64,000 nucleotides of DNA from Dyella caseinilytica (GTDB lineage Bacteria; Pseudomonadota; Gammaproteobacteria; Xanthomonadales; Rhodanobacteraceae), in contig NZ_CP064030.1 in NCBI RefSeq assembly GCF_016865235.1, positions 3,596,001 through 3,660,000 on the forward strand. The letters are read 5' to 3'. Of the stretch, positions 33,329-43,144 are shown piece by piece (the first letter of the stretch is position 1; every line of letters begins with the position of its first letter). Made by a program: the position numbers and the translations under genes. The notes below the pieces were generated by a model. That model saw only the letters and a program-made list of their open reading frames with translations, was not told the DNA's origin and did not search any database.

Positions 33329-35323
33329 TTAGCCGATCACGCGCTTTGCGGCATCGACCACTTTAGCGACAGTGAAACCGAAGTAGTCAAACAAGGCAGG
33401 TGCCGGAGCGGATGCACCGAAAGTGGTCATGCCAACCACTTCGCCGTCGAGACCCACGTACTTGAACCAGAAGTCGACGCTGGCCGCTTCCACGGCCACG
33501 CGTGCACGGCACCAGCTCGGCAGGATGCTTTCGCGGTATTCCAGCGGCTGTGCGTCGAATTCTTCCGTGCAGGGCATCGACACAACACGCACCGGCACGT
33601 TCTGCTGCGCAAGCGTACGGGCGGCTTCCATCGCCAATTCCACTTCGGAGCCGGTGGCGATCAGGATGGCCTTGAACTTGGTATCGGCCGGATCGGAGAG
33701 CACGTAGGCGCCACGTGCGATATCCGCCACCTGCTGCGGCGTGCGTTCCTGACGCTTTAGCGTCTGGCGCGAGAAGATCAGGCAGGATGGATTGCCCTTG
33801 CGCTCGATCGCCACCTTCCAGGACACCACCGATTCCACCACGTCGCACGGACGCCACAGGCGGTTGTTCGGGATCAGGCGCAGCGCGCTCATATGCTCAA
33901 CGGGCTGATGCGTCGGACCGTCTTCGCCGAGGCCGATCGAGTCGTGCGTGTAGACGTGAATGACATGCGCCGGAATCAGGCAGCTCATGCGCACGGCGTT
34001 GCGCGCGTAATCGGAGAACACCAGGAAGGTACCGTCGTAAGGCAGGAAGCCACCGTGCAGCGCCAGGCCGTTGGCGATCGCGCTCATGCCGAACTCGCGC
34101 ACGCCGTAGTGCACGTAGTTGCCATCGGGGCCGGTGATGTTCTTGCTGCCCTTCCACATGGTGAGGTTGGAACCGGCCAGATCGGCCGAACCACCGACCA
34201 GTTCCGGCAGCAGCGGACCGAAGGCATCCAGCGTCATTTGCGAGGCTTTGCGCGAGGCCACATCCGGACCTTCGGCCTGCATTTTCGCAATATAGGCCTG
34301 CGCCTTTTCCGCGAAGTCCGCCGGCAGTTCGCCAGCAGTACGGCGGCGGAATTCGGCGGCAAGTTCCGGATAGGCTGCTTCGTACTTGGCGAACACGTCA
34401 TTCCATTGCTGTTCGCGCTCGGCACCGATTACCTTCTTGTCCCAAGCGGCGTAGATGTCCGATGGGATTTCGAACGGCGCATAGCGCCAGTCGAGCATGT
34501 CGCGCGCGGCGGCGACTTCGTCCTTGCCCAGTGCGGCGCCGTGGCTTACTTCCTTGCCCTCCTTGTTCGGAGCGCCAAAACCGATGATCGTCTTGCAGAT
34601 GATCAACGTGGGCCTTTCGCTCTGCGCGGTCGCCTGCGTCAGCGCCTTCTTCACGGCTTCGGCATCGTGGCCATCGACCACGCCGATCACGTTCCAGCCG
34701 TAGGCCTGGAAACGCTTGGCGGTGTCATCGGTGAACCAGCCTTCGACTTCACCGTCGATGGAGATGTTGTTGTCGTCGTAGACCGCCACGAGCTTGCCCA
34801 GCTTCCACGTACCCGCCAGCGATGCGGCTTCGTGAGAGATGCCCTCCATCAGGCAGCCATCACCTACGAATACAAAGGTGTGGTGATCGACGATGGTGTG
34901 GTCAGGACGATTGAAGTGCGCGGCCAGCACCTTCTCCGCAAGCGCGAAACCGACCGAATTGGCGAGCCCCTGCCCCAGCGGGCCGGTGGTGGTTTCCACG
35001 CCTGGGGTTTCGCTGGCTTCAGGATGGCCGGCGGTCTTGGAGTGCAACTGGCGGAAGCGCTTGAGCTGCTCCATCGGCAGGTCGTAGCCGGTGAGGTGCA
35101 GCAGGGCGTACTGCAGCATCGAGCCGTGGCCATTGGACAGTACGAAGCGGTCACGGTTGGGCCACTTCGGGTTAAGCGGGTTGAACTGGAGGAAGTCGTT
35201 CCACAGCACTTCGGCGATGTCGGCCATGCCCATCGGCATGCCGGGATGGCCGGAATTGGCTGCCTCCACGGCATCCATGGCCAGGGCGCGGACGGCGTTG
35301 GCGAGTACGCGACGGGAAGTCAT
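33329..35323 (-). CDS. tkt: Transketolase
   Basis: Thiamine-diphosphate enzyme moving two-carbon units in the pentose phosphate pathway. It has 664 residues, the normal length. Visible hallmarks are NAVRALAMDAVEAANSGHPG at the start, the TPP motif VGDGCLMEGISHEAASLAG ending near the DDNNISIDG segment, the Pyr-domain catalytic Glu in HYGVREFGMSAIANGLAL, and THDSIGLGEDGPTHQP. ATG 35323 is preceded by GGAGAC. It is monocistronic. Confidence 0.97.
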   Translation of the reverse strand: MTSRRVLANAVRALAMDAVEAANSGHPGMPMGMADIAEVLWNDFLQFNPLNPKWPNRDRFVLSNGHGSMLQYALLHLTGYDLPMEQLKRFRQLHSKTAGHPEASETPGVETTTGPLGQGLANSVGFALAEKVLAAHFNRPDHTIVDHHTFVFVGDGCLMEGISHEAASLAGTWKLGKLVAVYDDNNISIDGEVEGWFTDDTAKRFQAYGWNVIGVVDGHDAEAVKKALTQATAQSERPTLIICKTIIGFGAPNKEGKEVSHGAALGKDEVAAARDMLDWRYAPFEIPSDIYAAWDKKVIGAEREQQWNDVFAKYEAAYPELAAEFRRRTAGELPADFAEKAQAYIAKMQAEGPDVASRKASQMTLDAFGPLLPELVGGSADLAGSNLTMWKGSKNITGPDGNYVHYGVREFGMSAIANGLALHGGFLPYDGTFLVFSDYARNAVRMSCLIPAHVIHVYTHDSIGLGEDGPTHQPVEHMSALRLIPNNRLWRPCDVVESVVSWKVAIERKGNPSCLIFSRQTLKRQERTPQQVADIARGAYVLSDPADTKFKAILIATGSEVELAMEAARTLAQQNVPVRVVSMPCTEEFDAQPLEYRESILPSWCRARVAVEAASVDFWFKYVGLDGEVVGMTTFGASAPAPALFDYFGFTVAKVVDAAKRVIG

Positions 35324-35481
35324 CAGATCTGTCTCCGGGGGCAGGCAACAAAAGTGGCTATTGTCGCCGATCGTTCGTTATCTGTCGTCCGGTTCTCGCT
35401 GTAGGTGCAGAACAGACTTCGTTAGGATTTATTCATTTTTCTCAAATACTTAATAAAGTCTTAATACTGAACCTTGCGGTG

Positions 35482-35509
35482 TTGAATCTCCGGCGGGTGA
35501 ACCTATCTA
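35482..35509 (+). promoter_or_regulatory. Candidate sigma-70 promoter of the outer-membrane barrel gene
   Basis: TTGAAT (35482-35487), a 16-base spacer and TATCTA (35504-35509), about 90 bases upstream of the ATG. This leaves a leader of roughly 85 bases. Confidence 0.4.
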
Positions 35510-35599
35510 AGCATTACGCATCGCCACACGCATGCGTACGGGTCTTCGGCTTCCCCCTCAGTGCCGACGTCCTGATCAATGCATAAAAAGGAGTACTCC

Positions 35600-36196
35600 A
35601 TGAAAACGCTGTTTGCTGTTGCTATTGCCGCCGCCGGCCTTGCTGCCGCCCCCGCCTTCGCTCAGACCGCTCCCACCCAGACCGCCCAGCAGGGCTGGTA
35701 CGTCGGTGCCGAAGCCGGTTACGGCCAGGTCAACCAGGGTGCCTATGACAACAAGGGCAGCTACATCGGCGGCATCAAGGGCGGTTACCGCTTTGCCATC
35801 AACCCGGAAGCTTCGGTTGGCGTGGAAGCCGGTTATCAGTACCTGGGCTTCGTCGACGCCAAGGGCGCTTACAACGGTGATTCGTCGGCGCGCGGCCGTT
35901 TCCATGCCCCGACCCTGGGCGCAAACTTGCGCTGGAACTTCACCCCCGACTGGTACGCTGAAGTCCGCGCCGGTGCCTTCTATGCGAAGGGTTCGGGCCT
36001 GACCAATGACCAGTATGCGTACGAGCGCATCGGCAACATCCGTCCGTACGCCGGCGTGGGTGTTGGCTACAACATCAACCAGCACTTCAGCGTCGGTGTG
36101 AACTACAACTACTACGACGCTACCGGCAAGGGCAGCAACCAGGGTGTGCAGTTGCAGACCAATGCCGTGACGGTCGCCGGTGAATACCGCTTCTGA
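35600..36196 (+). CDS. Outer-membrane beta-barrel protein (OmpA/OmpW-like small barrel)
   Basis: 198-residue protein with a clean signal peptide (MKTLFAVAIAAAGLAAAPAFAQ). The mature part is an eight-strand-type barrel with alternating strands (GWYVGAEAGYGQVN, YIGGIKGGYRF, VGVEAGYQYLGF, PTLGANLRWNF, IRPYAGVGVGYNI) and a terminal aromatic residue (VTVAGEYRF), the outer-membrane assembly signature. ATG 35600 has an ideal AAGGAG; ATG 35579 lies upstream of that site. It lacks the C-terminal peptidoglycan-binding domain of full OmpA. The role is probably structural or adhesion-related. Confidence 0.9.
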   Translation: MKTLFAVAIAAAGLAAAPAFAQTAPTQTAQQGWYVGAEAGYGQVNQGAYDNKGSYIGGIKGGYRFAINPEASVGVEAGYQYLGFVDAKGAYNGDSSARGRFHAPTLGANLRWNFTPDWYAEVRAGAFYAKGSGLTNDQYAYERIGNIRPYAGVGVGYNINQHFSVGVNYNYYDATGKGSNQGVQLQTNAVTVAGEYRF

Positions 36197-36220
36197 TCGC
36201 AGGTTGTGTAGGTAAAAACA

Positions 36221-36246
36221 GAAAGGGCGCCTGACGGCGCCCTTTC
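36221..36246. terminator. Terminator between outer-membrane barrel gene and fba
   Basis: GAAAGGGCGCC, loop TGAC and GGCGCCCTTTC form a perfect 11-bp stem located between two convergent genes. The T content on both sides is moderate (TTCTTT on plus, TGTTTTT on minus). Confidence 0.8.
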
Positions 36247-36272
36247 TTCTTTGCGGTGGGGGCTTTAAGCGA

Positions 36273-37277
36273 TCAGCCCTTCCACTGGCCCAGCGCGGCA
36301 AGACCGTTGTCTTTGGCACGTGCCGCCACCGTCTTCTGGGCTTCGCCGTAGTTGGCCTTCATGTCTTTGGACCACAACTTCAGCGCGGCCTGCTGCATGG
36401 CGCGACCGTAGGAGAAGGACAGCGGCCACGGATGCGGACCCATGCGGTTCATCGCATTGAGGTGGGCGGTGGACTGCTCGTCGGTCTGGCCGCCAGACAG
36501 GAACACGATGCCCGGCAAGGTCGCCGGCACAGTGGTCTTCAGCGCGCGCACGGTAGCTTCGGCCACTTCCTCGACGCTGGCCTGCTCTTCTGCGTCCTTG
36601 CCCGGAATGACCATGCTGACCTTCAGGATGGTGCCTTCCAGCAATACGTTCTGCTCATACAGTGCATTGAACAGGCTGCGCAGCACGGCTTCGTGCACTT
36701 CGTAGCTGACTTCGATGCTGTGATCGCCATCCATGATCACTTCGGGCTCAACCATCGGCACGATGCCGGCTTCCTGACACAACGCGGCGTAGCGGGCCAG
36801 TGCGTGGCAGTTGGCTTCGATGGCGGTGGAGCTGGGGTTGTCTTCGCTGATGTTGATGACCGCGCGCCACTTGGCGAACTGGGCGCCGAGCTTGACGTAT
36901 TCAGACAGGCGCTCGCGCAGGCCATCGAGGCCTTCGGTCACCACGTCGCCCGGGAAGCCGGCGAGCGGCACCGGGCCCTTGTCGACCTTGATGCCCGGAA
37001 TGATGCCGTTCTTCTTCATCACCTGGGTGAACGGCACGCCGTCCTTGGTGGACTGACGGATGGTTTCGTCGTAGAGGATCGCGCCGGAGATGTGATCGGA
37101 GAGGTTCGGTGCGGTCAGCAGCAGTTCGCGGTAGGCGCGGCGATTCTCTTCGGTGTTCTCAATCCCGACCGCCTCGAAGCGCTTCTTGATGGTGTTGGTC
37201 GACTCATCGATGGCGATGATGCCCTTGCCGGGCGCGACCATCGCCAGGGCGATGCTCTCGAGATCTTCAATGCTCAT
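36273..37277 (-). CDS. Fructose-bisphosphate aldolase, class I
   Basis: Schiff-base aldolase of glycolysis and gluconeogenesis, 334 residues. It is the eukaryote-like class I enzyme: GKGIIAIDESTNTIKKRFE near the N-terminus, KVDKGPVPLAGFPGD, the substrate segments KWRAVINIS and VEPEVIMDGDHSIE, the Schiff-base Lys in EGTILKVSMVIPG, and FLSGGQTDEQST. ATG 37277 is preceded by GGAG and gives the expected MSIEDLESIA start. pyk lies nearby, but a separate gene intervenes. Confidence 0.95.
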   Translation of the reverse strand: MSIEDLESIALAMVAPGKGIIAIDESTNTIKKRFEAVGIENTEENRRAYRELLLTAPNLSDHISGAILYDETIRQSTKDGVPFTQVMKKNGIIPGIKVDKGPVPLAGFPGDVVTEGLDGLRERLSEYVKLGAQFAKWRAVINISEDNPSSTAIEANCHALARYAALCQEAGIVPMVEPEVIMDGDHSIEVSYEVHEAVLRSLFNALYEQNVLLEGTILKVSMVIPGKDAEEQASVEEVAEATVRALKTTVPATLPGIVFLSGGQTDEQSTAHLNAMNRMGPHPWPLSFSYGRAMQQAALKLWSKDMKANYGEAQKTVAARAKDNGLAALGQWKG

Positions 37278-37383
37278 TGGACGACTCCGTAAAACTTTGG
37301 CGGCATACGGCCGCAAGGGGGGATCCACCCGTGCGGGCGGTCAGGTTGAAAAGGCCCGATTATAGCCCCAACCGCAATAACCG

Positions 37384-37405
37384 GCGCCGGCATCTTGGCC
37401 GGCGC
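37384..37405 (-). terminator. GC-rich hairpin downstream of the TonB-C-like gene
   Basis: GCGCCGGC pairs perfectly with GCCGGCGC around a 6-base loop, 20 bases past the stop codon at 37425. No T run follows, so it is a weak terminator candidate. Confidence 0.3.
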
Positions 37406-37424
37406 GGCCCCCTGCCGACTCCGA

Positions 37425-37871
37425 TCAGCCCTGTCCGTAACCCGGCAGCTTGCAGGGTGCCATCAAGGCTGCCTGCTGGGTTTTGTCGTCCGGACCGTTG
37501 AAAGGAACGATGTAATACGTGGCGAAGGGGTCTTCGTGCTTGTTGGTCAGCGAAGGCCCATAACGGAACTTGGACACGGCACTGACGGCCGCCTTGCCGA
37601 GGTCGCTGGGCGGCATCATCTTGGCGACCTGCAGATTCATCGGCACGCCGTCATTGCCGATCGTGTAGGTCACCGCCACGCAACCCGGCTTGTAGATATT
37701 GACGCCGCTGTTGGGGACATCCACAGAGATGCTGCCCTGATTGAGCAGGACCCAGTCATTGGGCAACTGCTCCGGTGCGACCTTGCGCATCTGCTGAGCT
37801 AGCGCAGGCATGCCCGCGGCCAGCACGGCGGCCACTAGCAAAGATTGGCCGAAACGAGTCAAAGCGCGCAT
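37425..37871 (-). CDS. Secreted protein with TonB C-terminal-like domain
   Basis: 148-residue protein with a signal peptide (TRFGQSLLVAAVLAAGMPALAQQ). The mature part resembles the TonB/TolA C-terminal fold: CVAVTYTIGNDGVPMNLQVAKMMPPSDLGKA, then AVSAVSKFRYGP. There is no transmembrane anchor or Pro-rich spacer, so it cannot be a full energy transducer. The start is ATG 37871, with an excellent GGAGGT before it; longer frames overlap pyk. It lies 82 bases after pyk on the same strand. Function unknown. Confidence 0.75.
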   Translation of the reverse strand: MRALTRFGQSLLVAAVLAAGMPALAQQMRKVAPEQLPNDWVLLNQGSISVDVPNSGVNIYKPGCVAVTYTIGNDGVPMNLQVAKMMPPSDLGKAAVSAVSKFRYGPSLTNKHEDPFATYYIVPFNGPDDKTQQAALMAPCKLPGYGQG

Positions 37872-37953
37872 GACATACCTCCGATGTAGTGCTGTGGGGA
37901 CAGCTAGTCTAGCGAACCCGCAGCGCAGCAGCGCTACGGGACGCCATCGCGAT

Positions 37954-39447
37954 TCATAGATCGCGAAGGCTTTCCACCATTCCTTCCGCGCCGACCGAAA
38001 GCAGCTTGAGCGTATTGGTGCCGCCGCCACGACCGATGTGATCACCGTGGGTGAGCACTACGCGGTCACCTTCCGAAAGCTTGCCAGCGACGAACAGCTG
38101 GCGCACGGCCTCACGTGCCGACACGGCCGGGTTCAAGGTGTCATGGGTGAACTTCACCGGCTGCACATCACGCAACATCAGCATGCGACGACGGGCATCG
38201 TCGAACGGCGACAACGCATAGATCGGCACGGCACTGCGATAACGGGAGAGCCACTGCGCGGTCGCACCGGATTCGGTTAACGCCACGATGGCACGTACCC
38301 CCACTTCACTGGCAAGCACCATCGCTGCCAGCGCGATCGCCTGATCGGTGCGATCAAGACGATGGCCTCCGGTGGTCATGTCTTCCTTGGGTTCAAACTG
38401 GCGTTCGGCACCGAGACAGATGCGGCGCAACGCAGCGACGGCCTTGTCCGGATGGGCACCTGCCGCGGACTCTTCTGACAACATCACCGCATCGGTGCCA
38501 TCGATGACGGCGTTGGCGACGTCCAGCACTTCCGCGCGAGTCGGAATGGGTGAACGCACCATCGATTGCAACATTTGTGTCGCCGTAATGACGGCACGGT
38601 TCCGCTGCACCGTTTCGCGAATGATCTTCTTCTGCAGACCCGGTAGTTCGGCATCGCCGATTTCCACACCCAGGTCACCACGCGCCACCATCACCACGTC
38701 GGAAGCGTCGATGATTTCGCCGAGCACCGGAATGGCATCGGCACGCTCGATCTTCGCCACCAGCGAGGCGTTGCCGCCGGCCTCGTGCAACAAGCGACGC
38801 GCCTGCTCCATGTCCGCGCCGGAACGCACGAAGGATACGGCCAAAAAGTCAGCGCCAATCTCGGCCGCCAGTTTGATATCGGCCTTGTCCTTGTCGGACA
38901 GCGCAGTCACGGACAGACCGCCGCCCTGACGGTTCAAGCCCTTGCGATCGGAAAGCTTGCCACCGATCAGCACGCGGCAGCGCACCTCGGGGCCGACGAC
39001 TTCCAGCACGGTCAACGCCACCAGACCATCGTCCAGCAGCAGCACATCGCCGGCCTTCACATCTTGCGGCAAACCCAGGTAGCTCACGCCGACGCGAGTG
39101 ACATCGCCGGGGGGAGCATCGGCGCGGCAGTCCAGCACGAAGGGTTCGCCATCACGCAACTCGATGGGACCGTTGGCAAAACGTTCGACGCGGATCTTCG
39201 GCCCCTGCAGGTCGGCAAGAATGCCTACTTCGCGCCCGACCTTTTCAGCGGCCTTGCGCACAGCGACCGCTCTGGCGCGATGATCGTCAGATTGACCGTG
39301 GGAGAGGTTGAGGCGGACTACGTCCACGCCTTCGTTGATGATTTTTTCGAGCATGCCCGGCGCATCAGTGGCGGGGCCCAGGGTGGCAACGATCTTGGTA
39401 CGGCGGGAGTGAGTATCGGTAGTCATCGCTTCAATTTTCGCAGTCAT
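37954..39447 (-). CDS. pyk: Pyruvate kinase
   Basis: Last step of glycolysis, phosphoenolpyruvate to pyruvate, about 490 residues. Visible are TKIVATLGPATDAPGML, RLNLSHGQSDDHR, DLQGPKIRVERF, the catalytic Lys region SLVAKIERADAI with the metal-binding Glu, the signature VMVARGDLGVEIG, and the C-terminal regulatory domain (ALTESGATAQWLSRYR). Two ATGs are possible: 39447 (AGG in the leader) or 39426; the latter gives MTTDTHSRRTKIV. Confidence 0.96.
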   Translation of the reverse strand: MTAKIEAMTTDTHSRRTKIVATLGPATDAPGMLEKIINEGVDVVRLNLSHGQSDDHRARAVAVRKAAEKVGREVGILADLQGPKIRVERFANGPIELRDGEPFVLDCRADAPPGDVTRVGVSYLGLPQDVKAGDVLLLDDGLVALTVLEVVGPEVRCRVLIGGKLSDRKGLNRQGGGLSVTALSDKDKADIKLAAEIGADFLAVSFVRSGADMEQARRLLHEAGGNASLVAKIERADAIPVLGEIIDASDVVMVARGDLGVEIGDAELPGLQKKIIRETVQRNRAVITATQMLQSMVRSPIPTRAEVLDVANAVIDGTDAVMLSEESAAGAHPDKAVAALRRICLGAERQFEPKEDMTTGGHRLDRTDQAIALAAMVLASEVGVRAIVALTESGATAQWLSRYRSAVPIYALSPFDDARRRMLMLRDVQPVKFTHDTLNPAVSAREAVRQLFVAGKLSEGDRVVLTHGDHIGRGGGTNTLKLLSVGAEGMVESLRDL

Positions 39448-39572
39448 TCACAGAGCCTAACAGAACTACACTCGTACTCGGCAAGATGATTCGCAATGCA
39501 ATCGAATGCAATGCGCTCTGACGCATTGCCGCAAGAAATTTAGAAAAGCAAAATGTCGAAAAGGTGAAATGG

Positions 39573-41618
39573 ATGGATAGACGTAAATGGGGCCTAACGG
39601 CCGTGCTTGTGTCATCCCTCCTGGCAGCGCATGCCGGGTTGGCGGCTGATGCATACGCCGATACTGTCGCGCATGGTCCGGTCCCCATCGCCGACTTCAT
39701 CCGACAGCCGGACTTTTCCAAGGTCACCATCTCGCCGGATGGCCACTACCTGGCAACGCTGGTACCGCAGCCGGACAATCCCTATGGCAACCTGATCTGC
39801 ATTGTCGACGTGGGCACCGGCAAGATCCTGCACGTGTTGCGCTCAGGCCGATCCATGCTGGTGTCCGATTACCTCTGGGCCAGCGACAGCCGCATCATTG
39901 CCACCGTGGCCATCCAATACGGCGGCCTGGATACGCCGACACCGACCGGCGAGCTTTTTGCGATCAACGCCGACGGGAGCGATGCCATCGACCTGTTCGG
40001 CTATCGCGCGGGAAGCATGCAAACGGGCAGCATGATTCCCGTTCTCCAGCGACGCGATGCGTACGCGGAACCGCTAGGTGTCGATCCGGTCGCGGAAAAC
40101 AAGATTCTTATCGCCACCAACGATTTCACCCTGTCGCGCGAAGGCAGCTACACCTCGGCGGAAGTCCTGGATGTGCGCAACGGTCGCACAGTAAGTCAGG
40201 GCGCCTCGCCCGTCCGCAATGCCAAACTCATCGCCGATCATGCCGGTCTGGTCCGAGTGGCCTACGCGGACAACGACTATGCCGGCGACGTCGTGTGGCT
40301 GCGTGCATCCGCGAACGACGCCTGGACCGTGCTTAACGACCCCGCCAAGACGGGAATCGAATTTGTGCCCATCGGGTTCAACCGCGACAACAGCAAGCTC
40401 TATGTACGCGTGGCACACGGCGATCGCCCGGATGCCATCGAGCTGCTCGACATCGCCAGCAACACCTTCCGGCGGCTGTACCAGGGAGCATTCGCCAATC
40501 CCGGAACGCTGCTGCCGACGGCAGATGGCTTGGACTATTACGCCGTCATCACCCAGGACGGCCAGCAGAAGCTGTTCTATCTGGATGACGACAGTCTCGA
40601 AGCGCGACTAAGCAAGGCGCTGGCTGCCAACTTCCCCGGACAGCTGGCTTATTTCTCCAGCTTCACGCGTGATGGAAAGCACGCGGTGGTGACCGTTGTC
40701 AGCGACCGTAATCCGGGCGACTACTACCTGTTTGATCTAGGCACTCACAACGCGCGCCACCTATTCAGCGCGATGCCTTGGATCGACCCGAAGCAGATGC
40801 GCCCCATGCAACCTATCGCGTTCACCACGCGTGACGATCTGCTCTTGCACGGATTCCTAACCTTACCGGCTGGCCATCCGCCTTTCCCCATGATCGTGTT
40901 GCCGCATGGCGGCCCCCACGGGATCGCCGACGAGTGGCGTTTTGATCCGGAAGTACAGCTCTTTGCCAATCGCGGCTACGCGGTGTTGCAAATCAACTAT
41001 CGCGGCTCAGGCGGATACGGCAGCAACTTCATTTCGCGCGGCTTCCGGCAATGGGGACTGAGCATGCAGGATGACCTCACCGACGCGACGAAGTGGGCTA
41101 TCCAGCAAGGCTACGCTGACGCGAAACGCATTTGCATCTACGGCGCCAGCTACGGCGGATACGCTGCCCTCGAGGGCGCCGTGCGTGAGCCCGATCTGTA
41201 TCGATGCGCCATCGGCTACGACGGCGTCTACGATCTGCGCGTCCAGCTGAGCCGAAGCGACACCGAACAGACCGACCGCGGCGATGCGTATCTGAAACTC
41301 GCACTCGGATCCGATCCAGACGACTTGCTACGCCGATCACCGCTAAGCGGTGTATCACGCATCAAGGCAGATATTCTGCTGATTCACGGCGGCGAAGATC
41401 CACGCGCCCCCTTCAAGAACTTCCAGGAACTTGTGAAAGCCCTCCAGCAAAGCGGCAAGCATGTCGAAACGCTGGTCGAACCCGCGGAGGGGCACGGCTT
41501 CTTCTTGCCGCAGCACAAGGAAGAAGCCTATGAAAAGATCGTTGAGTTCATCGATCGTCACATCGGCTCAAACACGATGACCTCAAGCAACCAAGGCAGC
41601 CCAGATACCTCGCCTTAG
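39573..41618 (+). CDS. S9 family prolyl oligopeptidase-like serine peptidase, secreted
   Basis: 681-residue peptidase with a signal peptide (WGLTAVLVSSLLAAHAGLAA). The N-terminal two thirds form a beta-propeller-like region with repeated strand motifs (VTISPDGHYLATLV, WASDSRIIATV, FTRDGKHAVVTVV). The C-terminal alpha/beta hydrolase has VLPHGGPHG, the nucleophile Ser in YGASYGGYAALEG, Asp in IHGGEDPRAP and His in PAEGHGF. This is the DPP4/acylaminoacyl-peptidase subfamily. ATG 39573 follows AGGTGAA; GTG 39564 is an alternative. It is convergent with an S1/P1 nuclease gene. Confidence 0.93.
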   Translation: MDRRKWGLTAVLVSSLLAAHAGLAADAYADTVAHGPVPIADFIRQPDFSKVTISPDGHYLATLVPQPDNPYGNLICIVDVGTGKILHVLRSGRSMLVSDYLWASDSRIIATVAIQYGGLDTPTPTGELFAINADGSDAIDLFGYRAGSMQTGSMIPVLQRRDAYAEPLGVDPVAENKILIATNDFTLSREGSYTSAEVLDVRNGRTVSQGASPVRNAKLIADHAGLVRVAYADNDYAGDVVWLRASANDAWTVLNDPAKTGIEFVPIGFNRDNSKLYVRVAHGDRPDAIELLDIASNTFRRLYQGAFANPGTLLPTADGLDYYAVITQDGQQKLFYLDDDSLEARLSKALAANFPGQLAYFSSFTRDGKHAVVTVVSDRNPGDYYLFDLGTHNARHLFSAMPWIDPKQMRPMQPIAFTTRDDLLLHGFLTLPAGHPPFPMIVLPHGGPHGIADEWRFDPEVQLFANRGYAVLQINYRGSGGYGSNFISRGFRQWGLSMQDDLTDATKWAIQQGYADAKRICIYGASYGGYAALEGAVREPDLYRCAIGYDGVYDLRVQLSRSDTEQTDRGDAYLKLALGSDPDDLLRRSPLSGVSRIKADILLIHGGEDPRAPFKNFQELVKALQQSGKHVETLVEPAEGHGFFLPQHKEEAYEKIVEFIDRHIGSNTMTSSNQGSPDTSP

Positions 41619-41637
41619 GCAAGCCCTCTATACACGC

Positions 41638-42450
41638 TTAGCCGTTTTGTAAGGTGAGATTCAACACCTCTGCCAAACGCCTGCCTGCTTCGCGCAGGCG
41701 GGTGTCGGCGACTGGCAGCTCGGCATTGATATAAGCCTGATCGATCTTGTGACCTGCCGGATAAATGCTACGCGTGATCTGGCAGGATTCTTCCGCCCAC
41801 TGCGCCGCAGCGTTGTCGTAGGGCGCAATCGATGGTGGCAACGCGACCTCACCTTCGGCGTCGAGCATGTTTGCATAGGCCTTCCAGTCGAGGTTGCGCG
41901 TACTCAGCAAACCCGAATCCCATACGCGATGCAGATTCGTGCCCTGCCCCTGGAACTGCACCTGGTATTTGTTGGCGCCGGCATCTTGCTGGTAGTTCGC
42001 ATGCAGCGGCTGGTGAATATCGCCAATGAAATGCACTACGAATTTCAACGCCTGCAACCGCGCTGCATCCGGCTGGCTGCGATCGCCCAGGATGGCGATG
42101 TAATGCGGAATGGCCTCGACAACGCACTGGCCATCCTTGCAATCGCGTGGAGGCGTGTAGATGCAATCGGAGCCGTTGAAATCGATGTAGTGCAATTCGC
42201 GCGTCTGCTTCCACAAATCCTGCTGTTTGGGATCGTTGCGGATTTCATCGGGCCAGCTGGCGATGTCGGCCAACGAGGTCGTGTGATCGAGCGCCAACAG
42301 ATGTTCCACTTCGGCCTTGGCCGCCGGACTGAGGTGACGCTGCGCCAGTTCCGCCACCACGCTGTGCCCCAAAGGTCCCCATGCCTGTGCCGCGGGGGCG
42401 ATGGCAAGTGTGGCAAACAGGGCGGCAGCAAGGCGGCGTACGGACAGCAT
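41638..42450 (-). CDS. S1/P1 family zinc nuclease, secreted
   Basis: 270-residue exported nuclease that degrades single-stranded nucleic acids. After the signal peptide (LAAALFATLAIAPAAQA) the mature protein starts at Trp, whose amino group is a zinc ligand in this family (WGPLGHSVVAELA). Further ligands are the Asp in IASWPDEIR, the HYIDF and HFIGDIHQPLHANY histidines and the NLHRVWDSGL block. ATG 42450 is chosen over 42498, which would give an unusually long leader. Zinc-site completeness supports an active enzyme. Confidence 0.92.
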   Translation of the reverse strand: MLSVRRLAAALFATLAIAPAAQAWGPLGHSVVAELAQRHLSPAAKAEVEHLLALDHTTSLADIASWPDEIRNDPKQQDLWKQTRELHYIDFNGSDCIYTPPRDCKDGQCVVEAIPHYIAILGDRSQPDAARLQALKFVVHFIGDIHQPLHANYQQDAGANKYQVQFQGQGTNLHRVWDSGLLSTRNLDWKAYANMLDAEGEVALPPSIAPYDNAAAQWAEESCQITRSIYPAGHKIDQAYINAELPVADTRLREAGRRLAEVLNLTLQNG

Positions 42451-42503
42451 GCGGATGACTCGTGGACAAGAAAGTGGGCATCTTGCCATAACCGGCATGA
42501 CAC

Positions 42504-42968
42504 TCAGACGGCACTGGTGTGCACGACATTTCCTGACGCATCACGCACATTCACGTCTACGGCAATACCCTGCCGCACGCTCTCGGTGACGATGCAGAAA
42601 TCCTCGAACTGCGCGAGCGCGCGATCGACATGCTCAAGTGCCGTGACGGCATCGGTCAATTGCAAATCCACGCCGATACGCGTGATACGCCAGCGCCCAT
42701 GTTCGTTTCGCGCGAGATGAGCCTGGGCCTTGGCCGACAGATTGCCCGGCGCATTCTTGAATTTGCGCAAAGCGAACAAGAGGCTGGCAGCAAGACAGTT
42801 GGTCACGCCCGCGGCCAACAAGCGCGACGGGTTGGGACCCGCATCCCCTCCGAGCGGTGCGGCCTCATCCGTCGTCAGGTCAGGAATGGCCGTTCCGTCG
42901 AAGCGGACCCGGAATTCGTAGTCCTCGACCTGCTCCAGGCTCAGCTCGATCAGCTGTTCGTCACTCAT
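42504..42968 (-). CDS. OsmC family protein
   Basis: 154-residue OsmC/Ohr-fold protein. Two conserved cysteines are present (GVTNCLAASLLFAL and FEDFCIVTESVRQGI), the pair that reduces organic hydroperoxides in Ohr/OsmC enzymes. The preceding GPNPSRLLAAG is the usual substrate-loop wording. ATG 42968 follows CGGAG and gives MSDEQLIELSLEQ. It is more like the YhfA-type OsmC proteins than Ohr, so peroxidase activity is likely but not assured. Confidence 0.87.
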   Translation of the reverse strand: MSDEQLIELSLEQVEDYEFRVRFDGTAIPDLTTDEAAPLGGDAGPNPSRLLAAGVTNCLAASLLFALRKFKNAPGNLSAKAQAHLARNEHGRWRITRIGVDLQLTDAVTALEHVDRALAQFEDFCIVTESVRQGIAVDVNVRDASGNVVHTSAV

Positions 42969-43144
42969 GGGGATGCTCCGGGATGGATGGCCGAGAGGCG
43001 TTTGGCCCACGATCCTGCCCTGTCTGGATAGCCCAAACCAGTCCCAGATGAGGGATAGGTCCGGTTCGGGCTAAAATGGCGCTTTCGGCGGCCCGACTGG
43101 ACCGCCGCTTTGTTGCCCGCCATCACTTCGGAGGACGCTGTCCC

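Noticed and set aside
33893..35404. 503-codon open frame on the plus strand opposite tkt
   Set aside because: It mirrors the transketolase gene, has a composition typical of antisense frames, and lacks a start signal.
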